Assembly (NCBI RefSeq): GCF_014836445.1 | Contig: NZ_JACSQV010000001.1 | Span: forward strand, 179,469 to 243,468 | DNA: 64,000 nt | DNA from: Cellulomonas avistercoris | GTDB taxonomy: Bacteria; Actinomycetota; Actinomycetes; Actinomycetales; Cellulomonadaceae | Direction of reading: 5' to 3' | In this document: positions 49,056 to 59,057 of the stretch, one piece after another | How the letters are laid out: every line of letters starts with the position of its first letter | Numbering within the stretch: position 1 is the first letter of the stretch | Made by a program: the position numbers and the translations under genes | Notes under the pieces: model-generated | Seen by the model: only the letters and a program-made list of their open reading frames with translations | The model's database searches: none | What the model was told of the DNA's origin: nothing

Positions 49056-50027
49056 ATGCGTCTGCTCTTCGCGGGAAGCCCCGCGGCCGCCGTGCCCTCG
49101 CTCGAAGCCCTCCTGGGATCCCGGCACGAGGTGGTCGCCGTCCTGACGCGACCCGACGCGCGCGTCGGGCGCGGGCGGACGCTGCAGCCCTCGGCGGTCG
49201 CGGCCGTCGCGCGCGACCGCGGCCTGCCGGTGCTCACGCCGACGACGCTGCGGGACCCGGACGTGGTCGCGCAGATCGCCGGGCTCGGCGTCGACGCGGC
49301 GCCCGTCGTGGCCTACGGCGTGCTCGTGCCCCGCGACCTGCTGGACGTGCCCACGCACGGGTGGGTCAACCTGCACTTCTCCGTGCTGCCCGCGTGGCGG
49401 GGCGCCGCACCCGTGCAGCACGCGCTCATGGCGGGTGACGAGGTGACGGGTGCCTCGACGTTCCGGCTCGAGGAGGGCCTGGACACCGGGCCCGTGTACG
49501 GGACCCTGACCGAGACGATCCGACCGACCGACACGTCGGGCGACCTGCTGGGCCGGTTGTCGACCGCCGGTGCCGAGCTGCTCGTGCGGACCCTCGACGC
49601 GCTCGAGGACGGCGTCCTCGAGGCGGTGCCGCAGCCCACGGACGGCGTGAGCCACGCGCCCAAGCTCACGAGCGTCGACGCGCGTGTCCGGTGGACGCAC
49701 CCGTCGCACGTCGTGGACCGCCGGATCCGCGGCTGCACGCCCGCCCCCGGCGCCTGGACGACCCTGCCGGACGGTCAGCGCCTCGTCCTCGGCCCCGTAC
49801 GCCCCGTGCCGGAGGTGACCGACCTGCGCCCGGGCGAGCTGCGCGCCGACAAGCGCGAGGTGCTCGTCGGCACCGGGTCGGGAGCCGTGCGGCTGGGGGA
49901 CGTCACACCGCCGGGCAAGCGGCCGATGCCGGCCGCCGACTGGGCCCGCGGCGCACGCCCCGCGGCCGCGACCGTGCTGGGGCTCGACGCCGGCACGACA
50001 GCAGCAGCGACGGCGGACGCCCGATGA
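49056..50027 (+). CDS. fmt: methionyl-tRNA formyltransferase
   Basis: Formylates initiator Met-tRNA; 323 residues. [19 protein letters not shown] opens the hydrolase-like domain, [18 protein letters not shown] carries the catalytic Asn/His block and the SLLP-like loop, and DTGPVY follows. The C-terminal OB-like domain is visible around [12 protein letters not shown]. Its end overlaps rsmB by 4 bases. Confidence 0.95.
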   Translation: MRLLFAGSPAAAVPSLEALLGSRHEVVAVLTRPDARVGRGRTLQPSAVAAVARDRGLPVLTPTTLRDPDVVAQIAGLGVDAAPVVAYGVLVPRDLLDVPTHGWVNLHFSVLPAWRGAAPVQHALMAGDEVTGASTFRLEEGLDTGPVYGTLTETIRPTDTSGDLLGRLSTAGAELLVRTLDALEDGVLEAVPQPTDGVSHAPKLTSVDARVRWTHPSHVVDRRIRGCTPAPGAWTTLPDGQRLVLGPVRPVPEVTDLRPGELRADKREVLVGTGSGAVRLGDVTPPGKRPMPAADWARGARPAAATVLGLDAGTTAAATADAR

Positions 50028-51559
50028 GCGGCGACGAGCGGCGCGGCCGCGACGACCGCACGCAGGACGCCCGCCGCGACGCGCGCGGACGCCAGCGCGG
50101 CGAGGCCCGCGCCCAGGGCCGTGCCGGGCGCACCACGGCCGCACCGGCGAACCGGGCGCGAGCGGGGGACGCCGCGCGCGGCGCCGCCTACGACACGCTG
50201 CGCGCCGTCGAGGGGTCCGACGCCTACGCGAACCTCGTCCTGCCGCCGCTGCTCCGCGAGCGCCGCATCGCGGGGCGCGACGCGGGGTTCGCCACCGAGC
50301 TCGCCTACGGGACGCTGCGCCTGCAGGGCCGCTACGACGCGGTCCTCGCGCAGGCGTCGTCCCGCCCGCTCGACCAGGTGGACCGTCCCGTGCTCGACGT
50401 CCTGCGGCTCGGCGCCCACCAGCTGCTCGGCATGCGGGTCGCCCCGCACGCCGCGGTGTCCGAGACGGTCGGGCTCGCCCGCGAGCGCGTGGGCGCCGGT
50501 GCGGCGCAGTTCGTCAACGCGGTGCTGCGTCGGGTGGCGGAGCACCCGCTGGAGGTGTGGCTCACGCGCATCGGTGACGCGGCGGACCCGGGCGGCCAGG
50601 ACGCGGTGGCGCGGCTGGCGGTCGTCGAGAGCCACCCGGCGTGGGTCGTGCGGGCGATGCGCGAGTCCCTCGTCGGGTCGGGCCGGTCGGCCGACGAGCT
50701 GGGGGCCCTGCTGGCCGCGGACAACCTCGCGCCGCGCGTGACGCTCGTGGCGCGTCCCGGTCTGGTGTCGGCCGACGAGGTCGCGGAGCAGACGGGCGCG
50801 CAGCCCGCGGGGCTGGCCCCGACGGCGCTCGTGATGTCGGGCGGCGACCCGGGGGACGTGCCGGCGGTGCGGGCGGGTCTGGCGGGTGTGCAGGACGAGG
50901 GGTCGCAGCTCGTGACGCTCGCGCTGGTGGCCGCTCCCGTGGAGGGGGCGGACGAGCGGTGGCTCGACCTGTGCGCGGGCCCGGGCGGCAAGGCGGCGCT
51001 GCTGGGTGCGCTGGCGGCGCAGCGGGGGGCGCGGCTCGTGGCGAACGAGGTGCAGCCGCACCGCGTGCGGCTGGTCGAGCAGGCGCTGCGCGCGGTGCCG
51101 CGCGACGCGGTCGAGGAGGTGCGCACGGGCGACGGGCGTCGCGTGGGGGAGCAGGAGCCCGCGTCGTACGACCGTGTGCTGGTGGACGCGCCGTGCACCG
51201 GGCTGGGTGCGTTGCGACGGCGTCCGGAGTCCCGCTGGCGGCGGACGCCGGCGGACCTGGCGACGTTGAGCGCGCTGCAGCGTGAGCTCCTGGCGTCGGC
51301 GATCGCGGCGGTGCGGCCGGGGGGAGTGGTGGGGTACGTGACGTGCTCGCCGCACCTGGCGGAGACGCAGCTGGTGGTGCTGGACGCGGTGCGGGCCGCG
51401 GCGCGTGCGGGGACGGCGGTGGAGGTGCTGGAGGCGGCGCCCGTGGTGGCGCAGGTCGCGCCCGCGTGGGAGCCGGTGGGCGGTCGCCGCGACGTGCAGC
51501 TGTGGCCGCACGTGCACGGCACGGACGCGATGCACCTGACGCTCCTGCGGCGGGTGTGA
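50024..51559 (+). CDS. rsmB: 16S rRNA (cytosine-967-C5)-methyltransferase-like protein
   Basis: NusB-like N-terminal RNA-binding domain joined to an AdoMet methyltransferase domain, 511 residues. The first ~50 residues are an Arg/Asp/Gly-rich tail. The catalytic domain has [15 protein letters not shown] (AdoMet site), [19 protein letters not shown] with the product-release Cys, and the nucleophile Cys in [12 protein letters not shown]. The ATG at 50024 overlaps the fmt stop. Family (Sun/RsmB) is sure; the exact target base is assumed from homologues. Confidence 0.93.
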   Translation: MSGDERRGRDDRTQDARRDARGRQRGEARAQGRAGRTTAAPANRARAGDAARGAAYDTLRAVEGSDAYANLVLPPLLRERRIAGRDAGFATELAYGTLRLQGRYDAVLAQASSRPLDQVDRPVLDVLRLGAHQLLGMRVAPHAAVSETVGLARERVGAGAAQFVNAVLRRVAEHPLEVWLTRIGDAADPGGQDAVARLAVVESHPAWVVRAMRESLVGSGRSADELGALLAADNLAPRVTLVARPGLVSADEVAEQTGAQPAGLAPTALVMSGGDPGDVPAVRAGLAGVQDEGSQLVTLALVAAPVEGADERWLDLCAGPGGKAALLGALAAQRGARLVANEVQPHRVRLVEQALRAVPRDAVEEVRTGDGRRVGEQEPASYDRVLVDAPCTGLGALRRRPESRWRRTPADLATLSALQRELLASAIAAVRPGGVVGYVTCSPHLAETQLVVLDAVRAAARAGTAVEVLEAAPVVAQVAPAWEPVGGRRDVQLWPHVHGTDAMHLTLLRRV

Positions 51560-51573
51560 GGGCTGGTGGGGCG

Positions 51574-51601
51574 GCGCGCGGTCGCGGGCGCGCGGTCGCG
51601 G
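51574..51601 (+). repeat. 14-bp tandem repeat, two copies
   Basis: GCGCGCGGTCGCGG occurs twice head-to-tail in the gap between rsmB and rpe. Confidence 0.8.
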
Positions 51602-51613
51602 GTGCGGGCTGGG

Positions 51614-51619
51614 TAGCGT
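51614..51619 (+). promoter_or_regulatory. -10 box of a leaderless rpe promoter
   Basis: TAGCGT ends six bases before the rpe GTG; no ribosome binding site is seen. Confidence 0.5.
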
Positions 51620-51625
51620 GGGCCC

Positions 51626-52297
51626 GTGGCTCCCGTCCTGATCAACCCGAGCATCCTGTCCGCCGACTTCGCGAACCTCGAGCGTGACCTGCAGCTGATC
51701 GCGTCGGCGGACTACGCGCACGTGGACGTGATGGACCAGCACTTCGTGCCGAACCTGACGATCGGCCTGCCGGTGGTGCGTCGGCTCGCCGAGGTGAGCC
51801 CGGTGCCTCTGGACGTGCACCTGATGATCGAGGACGCGGACCGGTGGGCGCCGCAGTACGCCGAGGCGGGCGCGGCCTCGGTCACGTTCCACGCGGAGGC
51901 GGCGCAGGCGCCGGTGCGCCTGGCGCGTGAGCTGCGTGCGGGCGGTGTGCGCGCGGCGGTCGCGCTGCGCCCGGCGACGCCCGTCGAGCCGTTCCTCGAC
52001 CTGCTGGCCGAGGTCGACATGGTGCTCGTGATGACGGTCGAGCCGGGTTTCGGTGGTCAGGCGTTCATCGAGGGGACGTTGGCCAAGGTGCGCCGGACGC
52101 GTGCCGCGATCGACGCGGGCGGTGCCGCGACCTGGGTGCAGGTGGACGGGGGCGTGTCGCGCGACACGATCGGGCGCATCGCACGGGCGGGGGCCAACGC
52201 GTTCGTCGCGGGGTCGGCGGTGTACGGCGCGCAGGACGTGCCGGGGGAGATCGCGGCGCTGCGGCGCCTGGCGGAGCACCCGGTGGTCGAGGCCTGA
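51626..52297 (+). CDS. rpe: ribulose-phosphate 3-epimerase
   Basis: Interconverts ribulose 5-phosphate and xylulose 5-phosphate; 223-residue TIM barrel. [17 protein letters not shown] opens the family; [16 protein letters not shown] and the usual VHLMIED carry metal and catalytic residues; [14 protein letters not shown] and QVDGGVS close the site. The Gln in MDQHF replaces the Gly of the common MDGHF motif, a change I believe also occurs in other actinobacteria. A 6-bp hairpin (52288-52303) spans its stop. The gene supplies ribulose 5-phosphate, the substrate RibBA uses downstream. Confidence 0.95.
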   Translation: MAPVLINPSILSADFANLERDLQLIASADYAHVDVMDQHFVPNLTIGLPVVRRLAEVSPVPLDVHLMIEDADRWAPQYAEAGAASVTFHAEAAQAPVRLARELRAGGVRAAVALRPATPVEPFLDLLAEVDMVLVMTVEPGFGGQAFIEGTLAKVRRTRAAIDAGGAATWVQVDGGVSRDTIGRIARAGANAFVAGSAVYGAQDVPGEIAALRRLAEHPVVEA

Positions 52298-52370
52298 GCC
52301 TCGTCGCGCGCGTGGACGTCGCGCAGTCAGGAATGCGGGCTGTGGCATCATCGTTGACGAACACACACGT

Positions 52371-52500
52371 GCTCCGGGGTCGGTGAAAGTCCGAGCCGGC
52401 GGTGACAGTCCGCGACCCGTGAGCCCCGCGAGGGGTGAGCGGTTGACCTGGTGGAACTCCAGGACCGACGGTGAAAGTCCGGATGGGAGGAGACGCGTGC
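52371..52500 (+). promoter_or_regulatory. FMN riboswitch (RFN element)
   Basis: Conserved RFN blocks appear in order: GGGGTCGGTGAAAGTCCGA, GCCGGCGGTGACAGTCCGCG, GACCTGGTGGAACTCCAGG and ACGGTGAAAGTCCGGATGGG, ending in AGGAGACG. A hairpin GGCGTGCCG / CGGCATGCC at 52514-52539 lies just downstream and may be the expression platform. FMN binding should shut off the ribD-ribE-ribBA-ribH operon. Confidence 0.93.
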
Positions 52501-52584
52501 GCGGTGCGCCCCAGGCGTGCCGTGCCGGTGCGGCATGCCGCCCGAGCGACCCCGGAGCCCTCGAGGCGACGGAGGTGCAGGGTG

Positions 52585-53712
52585 ATGAGCGCGACGACCG
52601 GTGCGACGTGCGTCCCCGGACGCGACCCGGTCGTGCCCGGCGCGGCCCCCCACGAGCTCGCGGCGATGGGCCGTGCCCTGGAGCTCGCCGCCCGCGGCCC
52701 GTACGGCCCGAACCCTCGCGTGGGGTGCGTCCTGCTGGCGCCGGACGGCACGACCCTCGGTGAGGGCTGGCACCGGGGTGCGGGCACCGCGCACGCCGAG
52801 GTGGCCGCTCTCGCGGACGCCCGCGAGCGCGGTGCGCAGGTGCGCGGTGCGACGGCGGTCGTGACGCTGGAGCCCTGCGACCACACCGGGCGGACGGGGC
52901 CGTGCTCCGTGGCGCTGCTGGACGCGGGCGTCGCGCGCGTCGTGGTGGCTGTGTCGGACCCGAACCCGGTGGCGGCGGGAGGAGCGGACCGGCTGCGCGC
53001 GGCGGGGGTCGACGTCGTGACCGGTGTCCTGGGGGAGCAGGGCGTCGAGGCGCTGGGTGCGTGGCTGCCGGCCGTGCGCGGTGGCCGACCGTTCGTGACG
53101 CTGAAGATCGCCACGTCGCTCGACGGTCGGGTCGCCGCTGCCGACGGCACGAGCCGCTGGATCACGTCGGAGGTCGCGCGGCGGCACGCGCACGCGCTGC
53201 GGCAGCAGGTCGGGGCGATCGTCGTGGGGACGGGCACGGCGCTCCTGGACGACCCGGCGCTGACCGCGCGCGCGGTGGACGGGTCCCTGGTCGAGCAGCA
53301 GCCCCTGCGCGTCGTCGTGGGGTCGCGCGACGTGCCGGCGGGCGCGCGGCTGCGCGGGCCGGGCGGAGAGCTGGTCCAGGTCAGGACGCACGACCCCGCG
53401 CGGGTGCTCGCGGTGCTGCACGAGCGCGAGGTCCGGCACGTCCTCGTGGAGGGCGGTCCGACGCTCGCGGCGGCGTTCCTCGCGGCGGGCCTCGTCGACG
53501 AGGTGCACGCGTACGTCGCGCCGGTCCTGCTGGGGGCCGGTGCGGGCGCCGTCGGGGACCTCGGCATCACGACGATCTCGCAGGCGCTGCGGCTGGTGCC
53601 GAGCGAGGTCCTCCCGCTGGGGCCGGACGTGCTCGTCGTCGCGACGCCCCAACGCCCGCCGGGCGGCGCTGCCGCGCCGGCCGCACGCACGTCCACCGAG
53701 GAGGAGAGCTGA
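52585..53712 (+). CDS. ribD: riboflavin biosynthesis deaminase/reductase RibD
   Basis: Bifunctional enzyme, 375 residues: deaminates and then reduces the pyrimidine intermediate. The deaminase half has zinc ligands in GTAHAEVAAL and LEPCDHTGRTGPC. The reductase half has TLKIATSLDGRVAAADGTSR and VLVEGGPTLAAAFL. The ATG at 52585 (or GTG at 52582 just before it) follows GGAGG; the open frame from 52471 runs through the riboswitch and is not the start. First gene of the FMN-regulated operon. Confidence 0.95.
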   Translation: MSATTGATCVPGRDPVVPGAAPHELAAMGRALELAARGPYGPNPRVGCVLLAPDGTTLGEGWHRGAGTAHAEVAALADARERGAQVRGATAVVTLEPCDHTGRTGPCSVALLDAGVARVVVAVSDPNPVAAGGADRLRAAGVDVVTGVLGEQGVEALGAWLPAVRGGRPFVTLKIATSLDGRVAAADGTSRWITSEVARRHAHALRQQVGAIVVGTGTALLDDPALTARAVDGSLVEQQPLRVVVGSRDVPAGARLRGPGGELVQVRTHDPARVLAVLHEREVRHVLVEGGPTLAAAFLAAGLVDEVHAYVAPVLLGAGAGAVGDLGITTISQALRLVPSEVLPLGPDVLVVATPQRPPGGAAAPAARTSTEEES

Positions 53713-54326
53713 TGTTCACCGGGATCGTCGAGGAGATGGGCACGGTCGTGGCCCTGGTACCGGGTGACGGTGCGGAGGCGGACGCGCGGTTGCGGGTCCG
53801 TGGACCGCTCGTCACGTCGGACGCGTCGCTGGGCGACTCGATCGCGGTGAGCGGCGTGTGCCTGACGGTCGCAGAGCTGCCCGGCGACGGCTCGTTCGTG
53901 GCGGACGTCATGCCGGAGACGCTGCGCCGCTCGGCGCTCGGGGACCTGACGGCGGGTGACCCGGTGAACCTGGAGCGGGCTCTGGCGGTCGGCGGACGGT
54001 ACGGCGGGCACGTCGTGCAGGGCCACGTCGACGGGGTCGGGACGGTCCGCTCGCGCCGCCCCGGGCCGCGGTGGGACGAGGTCGAGATCGGTCTGGACCC
54101 GGCGCTCGCGCGGTACGTCGCGGAGAAGGGGTCGATCACGGTGCAGGGCGTGTCCCTGACGGTGACGCACGTGGGTGACGACTCGTTCGGGGTCTCGCTC
54201 ATCCCGACGACGCTGCAGGTCACGACGCTGGGCGCGCTCGCGCCGGGGGCGCGTGTGAACCTCGAGGTGGACGTGCTCGCGAAGTACACCGAACGGCTGC
54301 TGGCGACGGCGGGGGTGACGCGGTGA
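53712..54326 (+). CDS. ribE: riboflavin synthase alpha chain
   Basis: Dismutates two lumazines to riboflavin; 204 residues with two tandem lumazine-binding beta-barrels. MFTGIVEEMGTV opens the first; SVSG-type block SIAVSGVCLTVAEL and its counterpart SITVQGVSLTVTHV show the repeat. HVVQGHVDGVGTV carries substrate contacts. Start and ribD stop share a base; it overlaps ribBA by 4 bases. Confidence 0.95.
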   Translation: MFTGIVEEMGTVVALVPGDGAEADARLRVRGPLVTSDASLGDSIAVSGVCLTVAELPGDGSFVADVMPETLRRSALGDLTAGDPVNLERALAVGGRYGGHVVQGHVDGVGTVRSRRPGPRWDEVEIGLDPALARYVAEKGSITVQGVSLTVTHVGDDSFGVSLIPTTLQVTTLGALAPGARVNLEVDVLAKYTERLLATAGVTR

Positions 54327-55684
54327 GCGCGGACATCCGGCTGGGGACCGTCGAGGAGGCGCTCGAGGCGCTGCGTGCCGGTCGGCCCGTGGTCGTCGCG
54401 GACTCCCAGGACCGGGAGAACGAGGCGGACGTCGTCCTCGCGGCGCAGTCCGCGACGCCGGAGTGGGTGGCGTGGACCATCCGGCACTCGTCGGGCTACC
54501 TGTGCGCGCCGATGCCCGCGGCGCGCGCCGACGCGCTGGACCTGCCGCTGATGGTGCCGCACAGCCAGGACCCGCGGCGCACCGCCTACACGGTCACCGT
54601 GGACGCCGCGACGGGTGTCACGACCGGCATCTCGGCCGCGGACCGGGCGCGCACGCTGCGTGTCCTGGCGGACCCCGCGTCGGGCCGGGGCGACCTGATC
54701 CGGCCCGGGCACGTCCTGCCCCTGCGCGCGGTGCCCGGTGGGGTGCTGCACCGTGCGGGGCACACCGAGGCGGCGGTCGACCTGTGCCGGCTCGCGGGCC
54801 TCGAGCCGGTCGGTGCGATCGCCGAGCTGGTGCGCGACGACGGCCAGATGGTCCGGCTGCCGGAGGCGGCACGCATCGCCGCCGACGCGGGTCTGGTCCT
54901 GCTGACGATCGCCGACCTGCGGGCGTGGCGTGCCGAGCACGACGGCCTCGAGCCCGTGGACGTCGAGCCCGACGCGGCGCCGCGCGTGCACGCCACGCAC
55001 ACGGCGTACCTGCCGACGCGCCACGGCGACTTCCGCATCCACGGGTTCCGCGACCTGCGCACGGGTGACGAGCACGTCGCCCTCGTGTCGACCTCGGGCC
55101 TCGCGGACGAGCCGACCGTGCGGGTGCACTCGGAGTGCCTGACCGGTGACGCGTTCGGCTCGGCGCGCTGCGACTGCGGGCCGCAGCTCGACGCGGCCCT
55201 GGAGATCGCCGCCGCCGAGGGGGGCGCCGTGGTGTACCTGCGGGGCCACGAGGGCCGGGGGATCGGCCTGCTCGCGAAGGTCGCCGCCTACGCGCTGCAG
55301 GACGACGGCCGGGACACGGTCGAGGCGAACGTGGACCTCGGGTGGCCGGCGGACCGGCGCGAGTACGGCGCCGCGGCCGGCATCCTGGCGCAGCTCGGCG
55401 TACGCCGTGTGCGGCTGCTGACGAACAACCCCGCCAAGGTCGCGGGCCTGCGCGCGCACGGCATCGACGTCACGCAGGTGCGTGGCCTCGAGGTCGGACG
55501 CACCCCGCACAACGAGGCGTACCTGCGCACCAAGGCCACGAGCATGGGCCACGCGCTGCACCTCGACGGCGACACGCCGCGCCTCGAGCCGGCCGTGCGC
55601 GTCGCCCCCGTCCTCGCCGGCCCCGCACCCGCGGGCGCCGACACCACCGACCACACGTTCGACCCTCTGGAGGAGCTGGCATGA
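54323..55684 (+). CDS. ribBA: 3,4-dihydroxy-2-butanone-4-phosphate synthase / GTP cyclohydrolase II
   Basis: Fusion enzyme of 453 residues feeding both branches of riboflavin synthesis. The N-terminal RibB half has [16 protein letters not shown] (acidic metal loop), [11 protein letters not shown] and [18 protein letters not shown]. The C-terminal RibA half has the zinc cysteines in [20 protein letters not shown] and the [12 protein letters not shown] loop. The GTG at 54323 overlaps the ribE stop. Confidence 0.96.
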   Translation: MSADIRLGTVEEALEALRAGRPVVVADSQDRENEADVVLAAQSATPEWVAWTIRHSSGYLCAPMPAARADALDLPLMVPHSQDPRRTAYTVTVDAATGVTTGISAADRARTLRVLADPASGRGDLIRPGHVLPLRAVPGGVLHRAGHTEAAVDLCRLAGLEPVGAIAELVRDDGQMVRLPEAARIAADAGLVLLTIADLRAWRAEHDGLEPVDVEPDAAPRVHATHTAYLPTRHGDFRIHGFRDLRTGDEHVALVSTSGLADEPTVRVHSECLTGDAFGSARCDCGPQLDAALEIAAAEGGAVVYLRGHEGRGIGLLAKVAAYALQDDGRDTVEANVDLGWPADRREYGAAAGILAQLGVRRVRLLTNNPAKVAGLRAHGIDVTQVRGLEVGRTPHNEAYLRTKATSMGHALHLDGDTPRLEPAVRVAPVLAGPAPAGADTTDHTFDPLEELA

Positions 55685-56154
55685 GCGGCGCAGGCGCACC
55701 CACCCTGGACCTGGACGGGCACGGCCTGCGGGTCGTCGTCGTGGCGGCCAGCTGGCACACCGAGGTGATGGACGGCCTGGTCGCCGGTGCGCAGCGCGCA
55801 CTGGCCGAGGCGGGCGTCGAGGACGTCACGACCGTGCGCGTCCCCGGCTCGTTCGAGCTCCCCGTCGCCGCGCAGCGCGCGGCCGGCGCCGCCGACGCGG
55901 TCGTCGCGCTCGGCGTCGTCATCCGCGGCGGCACCCCGCACTTCGACTTCGTGTGCCAGGCCGCCACCTGGGGCCTGACGGAGGTGGCCCTGCGCACCGG
56001 GGTGCCGGTGGGATTCGGCGTCCTGACGTGCGACGACGAGCAGCAGGCGCTCGATCGTGCCGGCCTGCCCGGATCGCACGAGGACAAGGGCGCCGAGGCC
56101 GCGCAGGCCGCCGTCGCGACGGCCCTGACGCTGCGCACCCTGGCCGACGCGTGA
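55681..56154 (+). CDS. ribH: 6,7-dimethyl-8-ribityllumazine synthase
   Basis: Makes the lumazine that RibE uses; 157 residues. [45 protein letters not shown] and [17 protein letters not shown] are in family order. The ATG at 55681 overlaps the ribBA stop. It ends the riboflavin operon. Confidence 0.96.
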   Translation: MSGAGAPTLDLDGHGLRVVVVAASWHTEVMDGLVAGAQRALAEAGVEDVTTVRVPGSFELPVAAQRAAGAADAVVALGVVIRGGTPHFDFVCQAATWGLTEVALRTGVPVGFGVLTCDDEQQALDRAGLPGSHEDKGAEAAQAAVATALTLRTLADA

Positions 56155-56188
56155 CGGACGCGTGTGCGCCGCGGGTCGGACGGGCGTC

Positions 56189-56194
56189 TAGGCT
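56189..56194 (+). promoter_or_regulatory. -10 box of a leaderless hisE promoter
   Basis: TAGGCT ends six bases before the hisE GTG, the same arrangement as at aroK. Confidence 0.6.
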
Positions 56195-56200
56195 CGACGC

Positions 56201-56464
56201 GTGAAGTCGTTCGAGGAGCTCTTCGCCGAGCTGTCCCACAAGGCCACCACCCGCCCCGACGGGTCGGGCACCGTCGCCGAGCTCGACGCCGGCGTCCACG
56301 CCATCGGCAAGAAGGTCGTCGAGGAGGCCGCCGAGGTCTGGATGGCCGCCGAGCACGAGTCCGACGAGCGTGCCGCCGAGGAGATCTCCCAGCTGCTCTA
56401 CCACCTGCAGGTGCTCATGCTCGCCAAGGGGCTGACCCTGCAGGACGTGTACGCGCACCTGTGA
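56201..56464 (+). CDS. hisE: phosphoribosyl-ATP pyrophosphatase
   Basis: Second step of histidine synthesis; 87-residue all-alpha MazG-like enzyme. Metal-binding acidic residues lie in [14 protein letters not shown] and [14 protein letters not shown]. The GTG at 56201 appears leaderless. In actinobacteria hisE pairs with hisG away from the other his genes, as here; the remaining his genes are not in the window. Confidence 0.94.
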   Translation: MKSFEELFAELSHKATTRPDGSGTVAELDAGVHAIGKKVVEEAAEVWMAAEHESDERAAEEISQLLYHLQVLMLAKGLTLQDVYAHL

Positions 56465-56516
56465 CGGCGACCACGCCCGCCCTGCCCCCGACATCCCCCG
56501 AACCACCGAGGACACC

Positions 56517-57365
56517 GTGCTGAGGATCGCCGTCCCCAACAAGGGCTCCCTGTCGGAGCCCGCCTGCGACATGCTCCGCGAGGCCGGCTACCGCCAGCGC
56601 CGCGACTCCCGTGAGCTCGTCCTGCCCGACCCCGACAACGACGTGGAGTTCTTCTTCCTGCGTCCGCGCGACGTCGCCGTGTACGTCGGCGCCGGGACGG
56701 TCGACGTCGGGATCACCGGTCGCGACCTGCTCATCGACTCCGCGTCGTCCGCGGTCGAGCACCTCCCGCTCGGGTTCGCCCGCTCCACGTTCCGGTTCGC
56801 CGGCACCGCAGGGACCCTCACGGACGCGCGGCAGGTCGCCGGGCTGCGGGTCGCGACGTCGTACTCCGAACTCGTCGCCGCCTACCTGCGCGAGCGCGGC
56901 ATCGAGCCCGCGGCCGTCGTGCGGCTCGACGGGGCGGTCGAGTCCGCGATCCAGCTGGGCGTCGCGGACGTCATCGCCGACGTCGTCGAGACCGGGTCGA
57001 CGCTGCGCGCCGCCGGGCTCGAGGTCTTCGGGGAGCCGATCCTGCGCTCCGAGGCCGTCCTGGTGCGCCGCGCCGACGTCGACCAGCCCGCCGGGCTCGA
57101 CGTCCTGACGCGCCGCCTGCAGGGCGTGCTGACCGCGCGCGAGTACGTCCTCATGGACTACGACGTGCCTCTGGAGCTCGTCGAGCAGGCCGTCGCCATC
57201 ACGCCCGGCCTGGAGTCCCCGACGGTGTCGCCGCTGCACAACGGGCAGTGGGCCGCCGTGCGGGCCATGGTGCCGCGCAGCCAGACCAACCGCGTCATGG
57301 ACTCGCTGTACGACGTCGGCGCGCGCGCGATCCTCGTGACCTCGATCCTGGCCTGCCGGATCTGA
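56517..57365 (+). CDS. hisG: ATP phosphoribosyltransferase
   Basis: First and feedback-regulated step of histidine synthesis. The 282-residue length is the long form with a C-terminal ACT-like histidine-binding domain. [19 protein letters not shown] opens the protein; the PRPP site is around [20 protein letters not shown]. The GTG at 56517 follows CGAGGA. It lies 52 bases after hisE, probably on the same transcript. Confidence 0.95.
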   Translation: MLRIAVPNKGSLSEPACDMLREAGYRQRRDSRELVLPDPDNDVEFFFLRPRDVAVYVGAGTVDVGITGRDLLIDSASSAVEHLPLGFARSTFRFAGTAGTLTDARQVAGLRVATSYSELVAAYLRERGIEPAAVVRLDGAVESAIQLGVADVIADVVETGSTLRAAGLEVFGEPILRSEAVLVRRADVDQPAGLDVLTRRLQGVLTAREYVLMDYDVPLELVEQAVAITPGLESPTVSPLHNGQWAAVRAMVPRSQTNRVMDSLYDVGARAILVTSILACRI

Positions 57366-57366
57366 C

Positions 57367-57810
57367 GTGACGGCCGCCGACGACCTCGCAGCACCGTTCC
57401 GGCCCCGCCTGGCGCGGTTCGTGACGATCGCCGTGGCGGTCGTGGTCCTCGCCCTCACCGTCGTCCTCGTCACGACCATGCCCGGCCTGGCGACGCTCGA
57501 CCAGGCCGGCTTCGTGCTGTTCTCCCTGCTCATCGCGTGGTTCTGCTGGCGCCAGGCGTCCGTGAGCGCTGTCCCGGACGACACGGGGCTGCGCGTGCGC
57601 AACCTGCTCATCACGACGCACGTCCCGTGGGCGCAGATCGTGTCCGTGCGCTTCGGCCAGGGACGTCCCTGGGTGCAGCTCGACCTCGCCGACGGCGACA
57701 CGCTCGCCGTCATGGGCGTGCAGCGCGCCGACGGTCAACGCGCCGACCAGGAGGCGCGCCGGCTCGCGACCCTCGTCGCACGACGCACCGCCACCAGCCG
57801 CGACGACTGA
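57367..57810 (+). CDS. membrane PH-domain protein
   Basis: 147 residues. Two adjacent N-terminal membrane helices (about residues 17-60) are followed by a small bacterial PH-like domain (DTGLRVRNLLITTHVPWAQI; RFGQGRPWVQLDLADGD). This matches the PH_6-type family often found after hisG in actinobacteria. The GTG at 57367 lies one base after the hisG stop. Molecular role unknown. It is convergent with the next gene, only 16 bases apart, with no hairpin seen between them. Confidence 0.82.
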   Translation: MTAADDLAAPFRPRLARFVTIAVAVVVLALTVVLVTTMPGLATLDQAGFVLFSLLIAWFCWRQASVSAVPDDTGLRVRNLLITTHVPWAQIVSVRFGQGRPWVQLDLADGDTLAVMGVQRADGQRADQEARRLATLVARRTATSRDD

Positions 57811-57826
57811 CGCCCGCGCCGGGACC

Positions 57827-58984
57827 TCAGGCCACGGTCACCGCGTGCGCGCCGGCCACCGCTGCGGCGAGGAAGGCCGCCGGGTCCGCGTCCAGGCCAC
57901 GGCCCATGGTCGACAGCCGCACCGGGCACGTCCGCAGGGCGTCGAGCAGCTCCGTGCCCGCAGCCCCCGTCGTGGCCGTGTGGCGGCCCTGCGGCACCGC
58001 GAGCGCGGCGGCCTGACCCGCGACGCGGTCCGACAGCGCCGCCCACGCCGCACCGTCGGGGTCGGCCGTGAGGTCCTGCGGCGTGCCCGGCAGGTCGGGG
58101 GAGAAGACCGGGACGACCACGTCCGCGGGGCACAGCGCGACCTGTCCGTACGCCGTCAGGGAGTGGTGGGAGACGCCCAGGTGCCGCTCGCGCGCGTCGG
58201 CCCCCGAGACGCGCAGCGACGCGACGGGACGCCCACCGAGCACCCCCGCGGCGTTGAGGGCCTCGCCCGCGGCGACGCCCGAGAACCCCCACCGGGTGCC
58301 GGTGCCGAGGTTGCCGGGACCCTGCGCGACCACCACGAGGTCCGCGCCGAGCACGTGACGCGCCGCGAGCAGGCCCGTGTGGACCGTGACCGCCTCGAGG
58401 TCGCCGCCGAACGCCTGCCCGGTGGTGATGCACGCCGAGATCCACCCGGCCGTCCGCAGCGCGTCGACCGCGCGCGAGAACCAGGCGGGCAGCGCGCCGC
58501 CGTCCGTCATGACGTACGCCACGCGCGGCTCCGGCACGCCCAGCTGCGCGGCGGCCGCGCGGGCCCCCGCGATCACCGCGGGCACCGCCGAGTGCAGGTC
58601 CGCCACGACGACCGGCAGCCCCTCGAGGTCGTCGGCGTCGCGCAGGACCTCGTGGTGCGGCGACTCCTGGTCGTCGACGCCGAGCACCATCGCCTGCAGG
58701 GGCGTGTAGCGGGCCTTGACCAGGTGACCGGGTCCGGGCAGCGGGTCGGGGACCAGCACGTCGGTGCGCGCCACGACCAGCGCGTAGCCGCCCGTGCCCA
58801 GGCCGCGCAGCAGCGCGGTGGCGTTGAGCAGCACGTGCGCGCCGGGCACGACCTCACCCACCAGGTGCGGGTACGACAGGGCGCGGACCGTGCGCTCCTC
58901 ACCGTCGAGCGCCACCGTCGACTCGCACGCACCGTCCCACCGGGCCCGGCACTCCGTCACCACTCCCGCACGCCATGCGATCAC
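57827..58984 (-). CDS. DUF3866 family protein
   Basis: 385 residues on the minus strand, recognised as DUF3866 from IAWRAGVVTECRARWDGACE at the start, MVLGVDDQESPHHEVLRD in the middle and GTGTRWGFSGVAAGEALNAA. Further blocks are SHHSLTAYGQVALCPADV and AYVMTDGGALPAWFSRAV. No transmembrane helix or known catalytic motif is evident; several Asp/His clusters could bind metal. The start is the GTG ending at 58984. It is divergent from pafB with a 73-base gap. Function unknown. Confidence 0.85.
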   Translation of the reverse strand: MIAWRAGVVTECRARWDGACESTVALDGEERTVRALSYPHLVGEVVPGAHVLLNATALLRGLGTGGYALVVARTDVLVPDPLPGPGHLVKARYTPLQAMVLGVDDQESPHHEVLRDADDLEGLPVVVADLHSAVPAVIAGARAAAAQLGVPEPRVAYVMTDGGALPAWFSRAVDALRTAGWISACITTGQAFGGDLEAVTVHTGLLAARHVLGADLVVVAQGPGNLGTGTRWGFSGVAAGEALNAAGVLGGRPVASLRVSGADARERHLGVSHHSLTAYGQVALCPADVVVPVFSPDLPGTPQDLTADPDGAAWAALSDRVAGQAAALAVPQGRHTATTGAAGTELLDALRTCPVRLSTMGRGLDADPAAFLAAAVAGAHAVTVA

Positions 58985-59043
58985 GCGCCCACGCTACCGG
59001 CGTGCCGTGCGCCGTCCGCGCCCGTGGCGAGGGCCGCGGCGAC

Positions 59044-59049
59044 TACCGT
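59044..59049 (+). promoter_or_regulatory. -10 box before pafB
   Basis: TACCGT ends eight bases before the pafB ATG; a near-leaderless transcript is likely. Confidence 0.45.
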
Positions 59050-59057
59050 GGTCACCG